Source of the DNA: Betaproteobacteria bacterium
Lineage (GTDB): Bacteria > Pseudomonadota > Gammaproteobacteria > Burkholderiales > SG8-41
NCBI GenBank assembly: GCA_021300125.1
Contig: JAJTHX010000167.1
Span: 1 to 7,395, forward strand
Length of the DNA: 7,395 bases
Direction: 5' to 3'
The translations under genes were made by a program, and so were the position numbers. Below, piece by piece: positions 1-5,124 of the stretch; the stretch's first letter is position 1; every line of letters starts with the position of its first letter. The notes beneath the pieces were generated by a model, which did not search any database, was not told the origin of the DNA, and was given only the letters and a program-made list of their open reading frames with translations.

Positions 1-580
1 CGCGCTCGCGGTCGAGGTCGAGCTGCCTGGCGCGAACGAACCAGGCGTTGTTGCCCGGCGCACAGGTGGTGTATTCGGCGATCTCCACGCGGTAGCGGCC
101 CGGCCCCTGGAATAGCAGGCGTTCCGCGGTGCCGCGCGCGTCGAAGGGCGGCAGCGGCCCGCTGCCGGCAGGGCCGCGCGGCGGCGTGCTGATCAGCTGG
201 TAGCGCGGGTTCTCCATGATGCCGCGGTCGGTGGCGATTTCATAGCGCAGCACTGAGCCCTCGATGATCTCGCGGCCCTGTTCGACGCGCACGTTGCCCT
301 TGGCATCGAGCACGTCGCGCGCGACATCATGGCGCATCCAGTCGGAGGCGAAGGACTGGCCGCGCTTGCGCAGGCGCGCATTGCCGAAGGCCTCGAAATC
401 CTTGTCCTGCACGCCCTGCATCCGGTCGGCCTCGATGAACAGCGGTACTTCCTCGGGCTGCTGCGGCTCCGGCAACAGCCAGGTCTGTGGCCGCAGGCGC
501 ACACCCTCCTCCGCCAGGGCCAGTGCGGGCAGAGCGCAGAACACGGCGACGGCTATTCGGGTTTTTCGGCGGTGGCGCAT
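1..580 (-). CDS. lptD: LPS-assembly outer membrane protein LptD, N-terminal part (cut by window edge)
   Basis: I translated the minus strand from the ATG at 580-578 and obtained 193 codons running off the left edge. LptD is the outer-membrane barrel that, with the lipoprotein LptE, inserts lipopolysaccharide into the outer leaflet. Residues 1-23 form a signal peptide: a basic start (MRHRRKTR), a hydrophobic core, and a likely cut after ALALA before EEG. The following region is the periplasmic LptA/OstA-like domain, with FIEADRMQG near 48-56, EAFGNARLRKRGQ near 63-75 and KGNVRVEQG near 94-102. YTTCAPGNNAWFVRA (170-184) matches the family's conserved YTTC segment and places a cysteine at 173. 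The usual early cysteine after the signal cleavage site is absent; the only other cysteine lies inside the signal peptide. An in-frame TAG lies nine codons upstream with no other start between, so the start is firm, although the leader is pyrimidine-rich and shows no Shine-Dalgarno. Confidence 0.94.
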   Translation of the reverse strand, partial: MRHRRKTRIAVAVFCALPALALAEEGVRLRPQTWLLPEPQQPEEVPLFIEADRMQGVQDKDFEAFGNARLRKRGQSFASDWMRHDVARDVLDAKGNVRVEQGREIIEGSVLRYEIATDRGIMENPRYQLISTPPRGPAGSGPLPPFDARGTAERLLFQGPGRYRVEIAEYTTCAPGNNAWFVRARQLDLDRER

Positions 581-602
581 CGGGAGGGGGAAGCGGAGGA
601 GG

Positions 603-611
603 TGCTAAAAT
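603..611 (+). promoter_or_regulatory. Extended -10 promoter in the lptD/amgK divergent spacer
   Basis: TGCTAAAAT fits the sigma-70 extended -10 form (TG, one base, then a 5/6 match to TATAAT). No good -35 is seen 16-18 bases upstream, where the sequence is G-rich, which is common for extended -10 promoters. The predicted start is near A617/A618, about 44 bases before the preferred amgK codon. On the opposite strand, TTGATT (635-630) with a 17-base spacer to GATTTT (612-607) is a poor candidate for the lptD promoter. If both are used, the two promoters overlap face to face. Confidence 0.5.
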
Positions 612-661
612 CTCACAATTCCCCCCTTGAATCAACGACGCCAACACACCGGCCGCCACGA

Positions 662-1681
662 TTGCAAGACTCTTCCAGCAACGCCGATGATCCGCGCCTG
701 GACGCACTGCGCACATGGCTTGCGGCGCAGTTTCCGGGCAAGGCACTGACACTGGCGCCCGCTTCCGCCGACGCCAGCTTCCGCCGTTATTTCCGTGTCG
801 GGTTTTGTGACGGCACGCGCATCGTGATGGATGCACCGCCGGGGCGCGAGGATACGGCGCCCTTCATCCGCGTGGCCGCGCTGATGCGTGAGTGCGGCCT
901 GCATGTGCCTGAAGTCATCGCCGCCGACACCGCGCAGGGTTTCCTGCTGCTCAGCGATCTCGGTGCCACCACCTACCTCAGCGCGATCAATGAAGTCAAC
1001 GCAGATGCCCTGTTCTCCGACGCCATCGGCGCGCTGATCGCATGGCAGCGCGCCAGCCGCCCCGGCGTGCTGCCGCCCTATGACCGCGCGCTGCTGCAGC
1101 GCGAACTGGATCTTTTCCCCGAGTGGTATGCCGGCCGCCATCTCGGGGTCAATCTCGGCGATGCCCAGCGTGCCGCGCTGACGCGCATCGAGCAGCAGCT
1201 GATCGACAGCGCGCTGGCGCAGCCGCAGGTCTATGTGCACCGTGACTACATGCCGCGTAACCTGATGCTGTCCACGCCCAACCCCGGCGTGCTCGATTTC
1301 CAGGATGCGGTTTACGGACCGGTTGCCTACGACCTCGCCTCACTGTTCCGCGATGCCTTCATCAGCTGGCCCGAGCCGCGGGTGATCGATTGGGTCGCGC
1401 GTTACTGGGAACAGGCGAAACGGGCCGATATTCCGGTGGATGCCGACTTCGGCGAGTTTTACCGCGCCTTCGAGTGGATGGGTTTGCAGCGCCACCTGAA
1501 AGTGCTCGGCATCTTCGCGCGCATCCGTTACCGCGACGGCAAGCCGGCCTATCTCGAGGACGCGCCGCGCTTCCTGCGCTACGCGCGTGAAGTCGCCGCG
1601 CGTTATGGCGCGCTGTCGCCCCTGCTGCCACTGCTCGACGAACTCGAGCAGCGCAGGCCGCAGGTCGGCTATACCTTCTAG
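662..1681 (+). CDS. amgK: N-acetylmuramate/N-acetylglucosamine anomeric kinase AmgK
   Basis: This is a cytoplasmic sugar kinase of the aminoglycoside-phosphotransferase fold. In Pseudomonas, AmgK phosphorylates free MurNAc (and GlcNAc) at C1 with ATP, feeding MurU. Counting from TTG662 (339 aa, family-sized), the visible motifs are ASADASFRRYFRV (34-46, nucleotide-binding region), IVMDAPP (54-60), the catalytic loop VHRDYMPRNLML (192-203, H-x-D-x4-N) and the metal-binding LDFQDAVYGP (211-220). The C-terminal stretch EWMGLQRHLKVLGIFARI is strongly family-like. The start is uncertain. TTG662 lies just before the conserved RLDALRTWL but has no Shine-Dalgarno. GTG602 would give 359 aa, but it sits inside the promoter and its extra residues look non-conserved. 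An upstream ATG at 329 would run deep into lptD. murU follows after nine bases, so the two form an operon and a pathway. Substrate preference is inferred from the pairing with murU. Confidence 0.93.
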   Translation: MQDSSSNADDPRLDALRTWLAAQFPGKALTLAPASADASFRRYFRVGFCDGTRIVMDAPPGREDTAPFIRVAALMRECGLHVPEVIAADTAQGFLLLSDLGATTYLSAINEVNADALFSDAIGALIAWQRASRPGVLPPYDRALLQRELDLFPEWYAGRHLGVNLGDAQRAALTRIEQQLIDSALAQPQVYVHRDYMPRNLMLSTPNPGVLDFQDAVYGPVAYDLASLFRDAFISWPEPRVIDWVARYWEQAKRADIPVDADFGEFYRAFEWMGLQRHLKVLGIFARIRYRDGKPAYLEDAPRFLRYAREVAARYGALSPLLPLLDELEQRRPQVGYTF

Positions 1682-1690
1682 GGCCTTGCG

Positions 1691-2380
1691 ATGAAGGCGA
1701 TGATTCTTGCCGCCGGTCGCGGTGAACGGATGCGGCCGCTGACCGACCATACCCCCAAGCCGCTGCTGCGGATCAATGACAAACCATTGATTTCATTCAT
1801 AATTTTTTCATTGCGCGCAGCGGGCTTCACCGAACTGGTGATCAATCTGGCCCACCTGGGCGAGCAGATCGAGGCGGAACTGGCTGATGGCGCCACGCTC
1901 GGCATGCGCATCGCCTATTCGCGCGAATCCAAAGCGCTGGAAACCGCCGGCGGCATTGCCAACGCCCTGCCGCTGCTCGGCTCCGAGCCTTTCGTGGTGG
2001 TCAACGGCGATGTCTGCAGCGACTACGATTTCTCGGCCGTGAAACGGGCCGCCGAGGAACTGAGTGCATCGGGCCGGCTGGCGCACCTGGTGCTGGTACC
2101 CAATCCGCCGCAGCATCCGCGCGGCGATTTCGCACTCGAAGGCGGGCACGTGCGCGCCGATGGCGAAACCCGCCATACCTTCAGCGGCATCGGCGCCTAT
2201 CACCCCGCGCTGTTTGCCGGGATCGCGCCCGGCGCTAAAGCAAGGCTGGCCGACCTGCTGCACCCGGCAATACATCAGGGCCGGGTCAGCGGCGAACTTT
2301 ACCGCGGCATGTGGCAGGACATCGGTACACCGGAGCGGCTGGCCGCAGCCGATCGGGACGCACGCGCCGCCGCGCGCTGA
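1691..2380 (+). CDS. murU: N-acetylmuramate-1-phosphate uridylyltransferase MurU
   Basis: This 229-residue nucleotidyltransferase matches the length and sequence pattern of Pseudomonas MurU, which converts MurNAc-1-phosphate plus UTP to UDP-MurNAc in the cytoplasm. The route bypasses MurA/MurB and gives intrinsic fosfomycin tolerance. The signature [13 protein letters not shown] (6-18) followed by PKPL (22-25) is the nucleotide-binding loop. ETAGG (84-88) and VVNGDV (103-108, with the metal-binding Asp107) follow. GDF (145-147), TFSGI (163-167) and QDIGTPERL (209-217) complete the family pattern. The ATG lies nine bases after the amgK stop, with TAGGG (1679-1683) as a modest ribosome site overlapping that stop. 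The closely related GlmU/RmlA enzymes are less likely: there is no acyltransferase domain, and the gene is coupled to amgK. Codons 27-42 are strikingly AT-rich compared with the rest of the gene. Confidence 0.95.
   Translation: MKAMILAAGRGERMRPLTDHTPKPLLRINDKPLISFIIFSLRAAGFTELVINLAHLGEQIEAELADGATLGMRIAYSRESKALETAGGIANALPLLGSEPFVVVNGDVCSDYDFSAVKRAAEELSASGRLAHLVLVPNPPQHPRGDFALEGGHVRADGETRHTFSGIGAYHPALFAGIAPGAKARLADLLHPAIHQGRVSGELYRGMWQDIGTPERLAAADRDARAAAR
1772..1791. repeat. Perfect 7-bp inverted repeat inside murU
   Basis: ATCAATG (1772-1778) and CATTGAT (1785-1791) are exact reverse complements separated by six bases (ACAAAC). The 20-base symmetrical element resembles a dimeric-repressor operator or a short RNA hairpin. 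It lies in codons for RINDKPLI, where the synonymous choices are unusually AT-rich for this genome. Function is unknown; it may be a chance result of those codon choices. Confidence 0.4.
1776..1803 (+). promoter_or_regulatory. Possible sense-oriented promoter inside murU
   Basis: ATGACA (1776-1781, 5/6 match to TTGACA), a 16-base spacer, then CATAAT (1798-1803, 5/6 match to TATAAT), followed by an A/T run that ends near 1815. A start near 1810 would make a transcript covering the last two thirds of murU and reading into pepP. The -35 overlaps the inverted repeat. AT-rich sequence in a GC-rich genome yields promoter-like matches easily, so activity is only a possibility. Confidence 0.35.
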
Positions 2381-2406
2381 AGCGCCCGGGATCGCGCCGC
2401 TATAAT
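2377..2406 (+). promoter_or_regulatory. pepP promoter with perfect -10 box placed for a leaderless mRNA
   Basis: TATAAT at 2401-2406 is a perfect -10. The best -35 is CTGAAG (2377-2382, 3/6, 18-base spacer), overlapping the murU stop codon. With standard geometry, position +1 falls at about 2413, the A of the pepP ATG. No Shine-Dalgarno is seen between the box and the ATG (the spacer is CAATCC). Confidence 0.55.
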
Positions 2407-2412
2407 CAATCC

Positions 2413-3732
2413 ATGAGCACCCCTGTGGACATCGCCGTGCATCAACAGCGCCGGGCCCGGCTGGCCGCTGCCATCGGCGGCGGCGTCGCTGTGATACCGA
2501 CCGCGCAGGAACGCATCCGCAACCGCGACGCGCACTATCCCTATCGTTTCGACAGCTATTTCTACCATCTCAGCGGTTTTCGTGAACCGGAAGCGGTGCT
2601 GGTGATCTGCGGCGGCACCAAGCCGCGCAGCATCCTGTTCTGCCGCGAAAAAAACCTGGAGCGCGAAATCTGGGACGGCTACCGCCACGGCCCCGAGGCG
2701 GCGCGCGAAGCGTTTGCCATTGAAGAGGCTTATCCCGTTGCCGAGCTGGATGCGCGCATGCCCGACCTGCTGGCCGACCGTGACGCGCTGCATGTACATC
2801 TGGGCGAAGATCCGGCATGGGATGGCCGCGTCCTCGGCTGGCTCAACGTCGTGCGCAGCCGTGCCCGGGCCGGGGTCCGCGCACCCGCCGCGATCCACGA
2901 TGTGCGCAGCCTGCTCGACGAGATGCGCCTGATCAAGGACGCGCAGGAGCTGTCCCTGATGCGCCGCGCGGGCGAGATTTCCGCGGCCGCACACCGCGCA
3001 GCGATGGCTGCCGCAAAACCGGGCAGCTCCGAATATGAAGTCGAGGCGCTGTTGCAGCATGAATTCCGCCGCAGCGGCGCCCAGGCCCCTGCGTACACCC
3101 CGATTGTTGCCGGTGGTGCCAATGCCTGTGTGCTGCATTACGTCGAAAACAGCGCGCCGCTGCGTGATGGTGACCTGTTGCTGATTGACGCCGGCTGCGA
3201 GCTTGACGGCTATGCCGCCGATATCACCCGCACCTTTCCGGTAAACGGCCGCTACAGCGGGCCGCAGCGCGCGGTGTATGAGCTGGTGCTCGCGGCGCAG
3301 GCGGCGGCAATCGCGTCGGTGAAGCCCGGCGCGCGCTGGAACGAGCCGCACGACGCCGCGGTGAAGGTGCTGGCACAGGGCTTCATCGACCTCAAGCTGC
3401 TGACCGGCACGATCGATGCCGTGCTCGAGCAGGAAAGTTACCGCCAGTTCTACATGCACCGCACCGGCCACTGGCTGGGGCTCGATGTGCACGATGCCGG
3501 GGATTACAAGCGTGACGGCCAGTGGCGCGAGCTGCAGCCGGGGATGGTGCTGACCGTCGAGCCTGGCTGCTACATCCGCCCCGCCGCCGGCGTGCCCGAA
3601 GACTTTTTCAACATCGGCGTGCGCATCGAGGACGATGCGCTGGTCACCGCCGGCGGCTGCGAGCTGCTGACCGCTGCAGCACCCAAGACGGTCGCCGACA
3701 TCGAGGCCTGGATGCGTGAGCGCCGCCGCTGA
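2413..3732 (+). CDS. pepP: Xaa-Pro aminopeptidase P (PepP)
   Basis: This cytoplasmic dinuclear-Mn metallopeptidase of the pita-bread (M24B) family removes the N-terminal residue from peptides with proline in second position. The 439 aa nearly equal E. coli PepP (441). Residues 1 to about 170 form the N-terminal creatinase-like domain (YPYRFDSYFYHLSGFREPEAVL at 42-63 is typical, given here only as a landmark). The catalytic domain follows. All five metal ligands are visible: Asp259 (LLIDAG), Asp270 (YAADITRTFPVNG), His353 (HRTGHWLGLDVHD), Glu383 (LTVEPGCYI) and Glu406 (VRIEDD). These are within one residue of the E. coli numbers. The ATG at 2413 was chosen because it aligns with the family start and follows murU by 32 bases; a longer in-frame start at 2311 would overlap murU by 70 bases. 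The 3' end overlaps ubiH by 17 bases, and this pairing is conserved in E. coli. Confidence 0.96.
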   Translation: MSTPVDIAVHQQRRARLAAAIGGGVAVIPTAQERIRNRDAHYPYRFDSYFYHLSGFREPEAVLVICGGTKPRSILFCREKNLEREIWDGYRHGPEAAREAFAIEEAYPVAELDARMPDLLADRDALHVHLGEDPAWDGRVLGWLNVVRSRARAGVRAPAAIHDVRSLLDEMRLIKDAQELSLMRRAGEISAAAHRAAMAAAKPGSSEYEVEALLQHEFRRSGAQAPAYTPIVAGGANACVLHYVENSAPLRDGDLLLIDAGCELDGYAADITRTFPVNGRYSGPQRAVYELVLAAQAAAIASVKPGARWNEPHDAAVKVLAQGFIDLKLLTGTIDAVLEQESYRQFYMHRTGHWLGLDVHDAGDYKRDGQWRELQPGMVLTVEPGCYIRPAAGVPEDFFNIGVRIEDDALVTAGGCELLTAAAPKTVADIEAWMRERRR

Positions 3733-4864
3733 AAGCGCGGATGTGGTGATTGTCGGCGGCGGTCCCGCCGGCAGCGCGCTGGCACTGGCGCTGGCCGACA
3801 CGGTGCCGCCGCTGCGCGTGATGGTGCTCGAGGCCCGAACCGCTGCCAGCAACGAATACCGGCCGCTGGCATTGTCGCGCGGCAGCAGCCTGTTTCTGCA
3901 GCGCCTGGGCGTGTGGCCGCAGTTGTCGGCTGCAGCCACACCGATCCGGCGCATCCATGTATCGCAACGCGGCCGTTTCGGTCGCAGCCAGCTGGAAGCC
4001 GCCGAACTCGACGTGCCGGCCTTGGGTTATGTGATCGATTACGGCCTGCTGTCCGCGACATTGGCCCGGGCTGCGGCGCAGGTGTCGGAGTATCGCAGTG
4101 GCCTGCGCGTGGCAGGCTGGGCTGCCGTGGAGCCGGCCCAGGTCAGTGTCGAGCGTGATGGCGCCACGCAGCAGGTGGAGACGAGTCTGCTGGTGATTGC
4201 CGACGGCGGCGGCATGGCCGACGCCGAAACCGTGGATTACGGGCAGTGTGCGCTGACCGCGCGGGTCGCCTGCGATCCTCCGGCGGCTGACATCGCCTAC
4301 GAACGGTTCACCCCTGAGGGCCCGCTGGCCCTGCTGCCGGACCGCGGGCAATGGGCCCTGGTGTGGACGGTGGCTCCGGCGCGGGCGCAGCAGCTGTGCG
4401 GGCTGGACGAAACGGATTTTTGCGCGGCCTTGCAGCAGGCTTTCGGCCATCGCGCCGGTTGTTTTACCGGCGTCAGCCATCGCGCCAGCCATCCGCTGCA
4501 ACTGCGCCGCAGTGCGCGCCAGCCGCTGCCGCACACCGTACTGATCGGCAATGCCGCGCAGACCCTGCACCCCGTAGCCGGGCAGGGCTTCAATCTCGCC
4601 CTGCGCGATGTGTCCGAGCTGGCGCGCCAGCTGCTCGAGGCGCCGCAGGCCGCGGGCTCGCTGGACTGGACGGCGCGATACCTCGCCGCACGCGAGTCCG
4701 ACCGCAGCCGCATGGCCGGGTTCACCCATGGCCTGGTCCGCCTGTTTTCCAACGACATCGCGCCGCTGGGTGTCGCCCGCGGTGCCGCGCTGTCCCTGCT
4801 GGGCAGCCTGCCGCCGCTGAAACGGTGGTTTGCCCGGCGCATGAGTCTCGGACCGCACGGCTGA
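3716..4864 (+). CDS. ubiH: FAD-dependent ubiquinone-biosynthesis hydroxylase UbiH
   Basis: This flavoprotein monooxygenase of the UbiH/COQ6 family (382 aa; E. coli UbiH is 392) performs one of the three ring hydroxylations in ubiquinone synthesis, acting on 2-octaprenyl-6-methoxyphenol in E. coli with O2 and FAD. DVVIVGGGPAGSALA (9-23) is the Rossmann dinucleotide-binding motif. YRPLALSRGS (48-57) is a divergent form of the usual DxRxxAL segment. IADGGG (161-166) is the weak DG motif, and ERFTPEGPLALLP (196-208) is family-typical. GNAAQTLHPVAGQGFN (278-293) is the second FAD motif. Its GN and Q, in place of GD and H, are the pattern I recall for UbiH rather than UbiI or UbiF. The GTG start at 3716 lies inside the pepP end, with GAGG at 3703-3706 nine bases upstream, suggesting translational coupling. 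No ubiI follows, unlike E. coli. Confidence 0.92.
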   Translation: MSAAAESADVVIVGGGPAGSALALALADTVPPLRVMVLEARTAASNEYRPLALSRGSSLFLQRLGVWPQLSAAATPIRRIHVSQRGRFGRSQLEAAELDVPALGYVIDYGLLSATLARAAAQVSEYRSGLRVAGWAAVEPAQVSVERDGATQQVETSLLVIADGGGMADAETVDYGQCALTARVACDPPAADIAYERFTPEGPLALLPDRGQWALVWTVAPARAQQLCGLDETDFCAALQQAFGHRAGCFTGVSHRASHPLQLRRSARQPLPHTVLIGNAAQTLHPVAGQGFNLALRDVSELARQLLEAPQAAGSLDWTARYLAARESDRSRMAGFTHGLVRLFSNDIAPLGVARGAALSLLGSLPPLKRWFARRMSLGPHG

Positions 4865-5002
4865 TACGCGGTTTTGTGCTGGCCGGGCCATGGCTTGCCG
4901 TCTGCAATGCATGCAGCCTTCGAGCAGTCCGCGATAACTGCCCTGATCTTTCTGCATAAAAGCGCTGGTCAGTGTGTGCTGGCTTTGCCTGCGCCCGATG
5001 CG

Positions 5003-5020
5003 CGTGGCGGCCATGCCACG
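5003..5020 (+). other. Short hairpin in the ubiH-dusB spacer
   Basis: CGTGGC (5003-5008) and GCCACG (5015-5020) form a perfect six-base stem with a six-base loop, 139 bases after the ubiH stop. No T-run follows on the plus strand (the next AT tract is A-rich), so it is not a standard intrinsic terminator. The rest of 4865-5002 holds only a five-base palindromic stem (CTGCA...TGCAG, 4902-4916) and a weak 18-base-loop stem (4943-4972); I see no gene there. Confidence 0.25.
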
Positions 5021-5023
5021 GCT

Positions 5024-5038
5024 GCCCAAAAAATAAGC
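5024..5038. promoter_or_regulatory. Candidate Fis binding site upstream of dusB-fis
   Basis: The 15-mer GCCCAAAAAATAAGC fits the degenerate Fis consensus (G at 1, pyrimidine-purine at 4-5, A/T-rich centre, pyrimidine-purine at 11-12, C at 15) at every defined position. It is centred at 5031, roughly 52 bases before the predicted start. E. coli Fis represses its own dusB-fis promoter through sites near the start, so autoregulation is a reasonable inference. The consensus is loose, so chance matches are common. Confidence 0.4.
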
Positions 5039-5047
5039 AATTTCTTC

Positions 5048-5076
5048 TTTGCAGCGACGGCGGCCTTGATTAGAAT
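5048..5076 (+). promoter_or_regulatory. dusB-fis promoter with A-tract, GC-rich discriminator and pyrimidine start
   Basis: TTTGCA (5048-5053, 4/6 match to the -35), a 17-base spacer, and TAGAAT (5071-5076, 5/6 match to the -10). An A/T-rich stretch (5028-5050) sits directly upstream as a possible UP element. The discriminator TGCGCC (5077-5082) is GC-rich and the predicted +1 falls in CCCTTT (5081-5086). GC-rich discriminators mark stringently controlled promoters, and the E. coli fis promoter starts at C. The same growth-phase control is therefore inferred here. The leader is about 42 bases. Confidence 0.65.
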
Positions 5077-5089
5077 TGCGCCCTTTCCG

Positions 5090-5102
5090 CAAACCCTTGA
5101 TT
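5090..5102 (-). promoter_or_regulatory. Candidate IHF site in the dusB leader
   Basis: CAAACCCTTGATT matches the reverse complement of the IHF consensus (WATCAANNNNTTR) at every defined base. It would lie at about +8 to +20 of the predicted transcript. IHF is known to act on E. coli fis, but from an upstream position. The last eight bases, CCTTGATT, also occur at 5064-5071, exactly 31 bases earlier, just before the -10. Confidence 0.3.
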
Positions 5103-5124
5103 CCGGCATCCCCCGACTGAAATC

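Noticed and set aside
601..640. Sigma-E type promoter for lptD (GGAATT near 623-618, minus strand)
   Set aside because: Only the GGAA part fits and no matching -10 is found at the needed spacing.
329..661. Upstream in-frame ATG (329) and GTG (602) as amgK starts
   Set aside because: The region before 580 is the antisense of well-supported lptD coding sequence, and 602 sits inside the promoter-like box. The extra residues show no AmgK family pattern.
687..689. ATG as amgK start
   Set aside because: It is out of the amgK frame and its translation is not AmgK-like.
4897..4906. GCCGTCTGCA, 9/10 match to the Neisseria DNA uptake sequence
   Set aside because: It is a single imperfect copy in 7.4 kb; real uptake sequences are frequent and exact, and the gene content does not suggest Neisseria.
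5003..5033. Hairpin plus AT tract as an intrinsic terminator for ubiH
   Set aside because: The tract is A-rich on the plus strand, and seven bases separate it from the stem. On the minus strand the T-run precedes the hairpin instead of following it.
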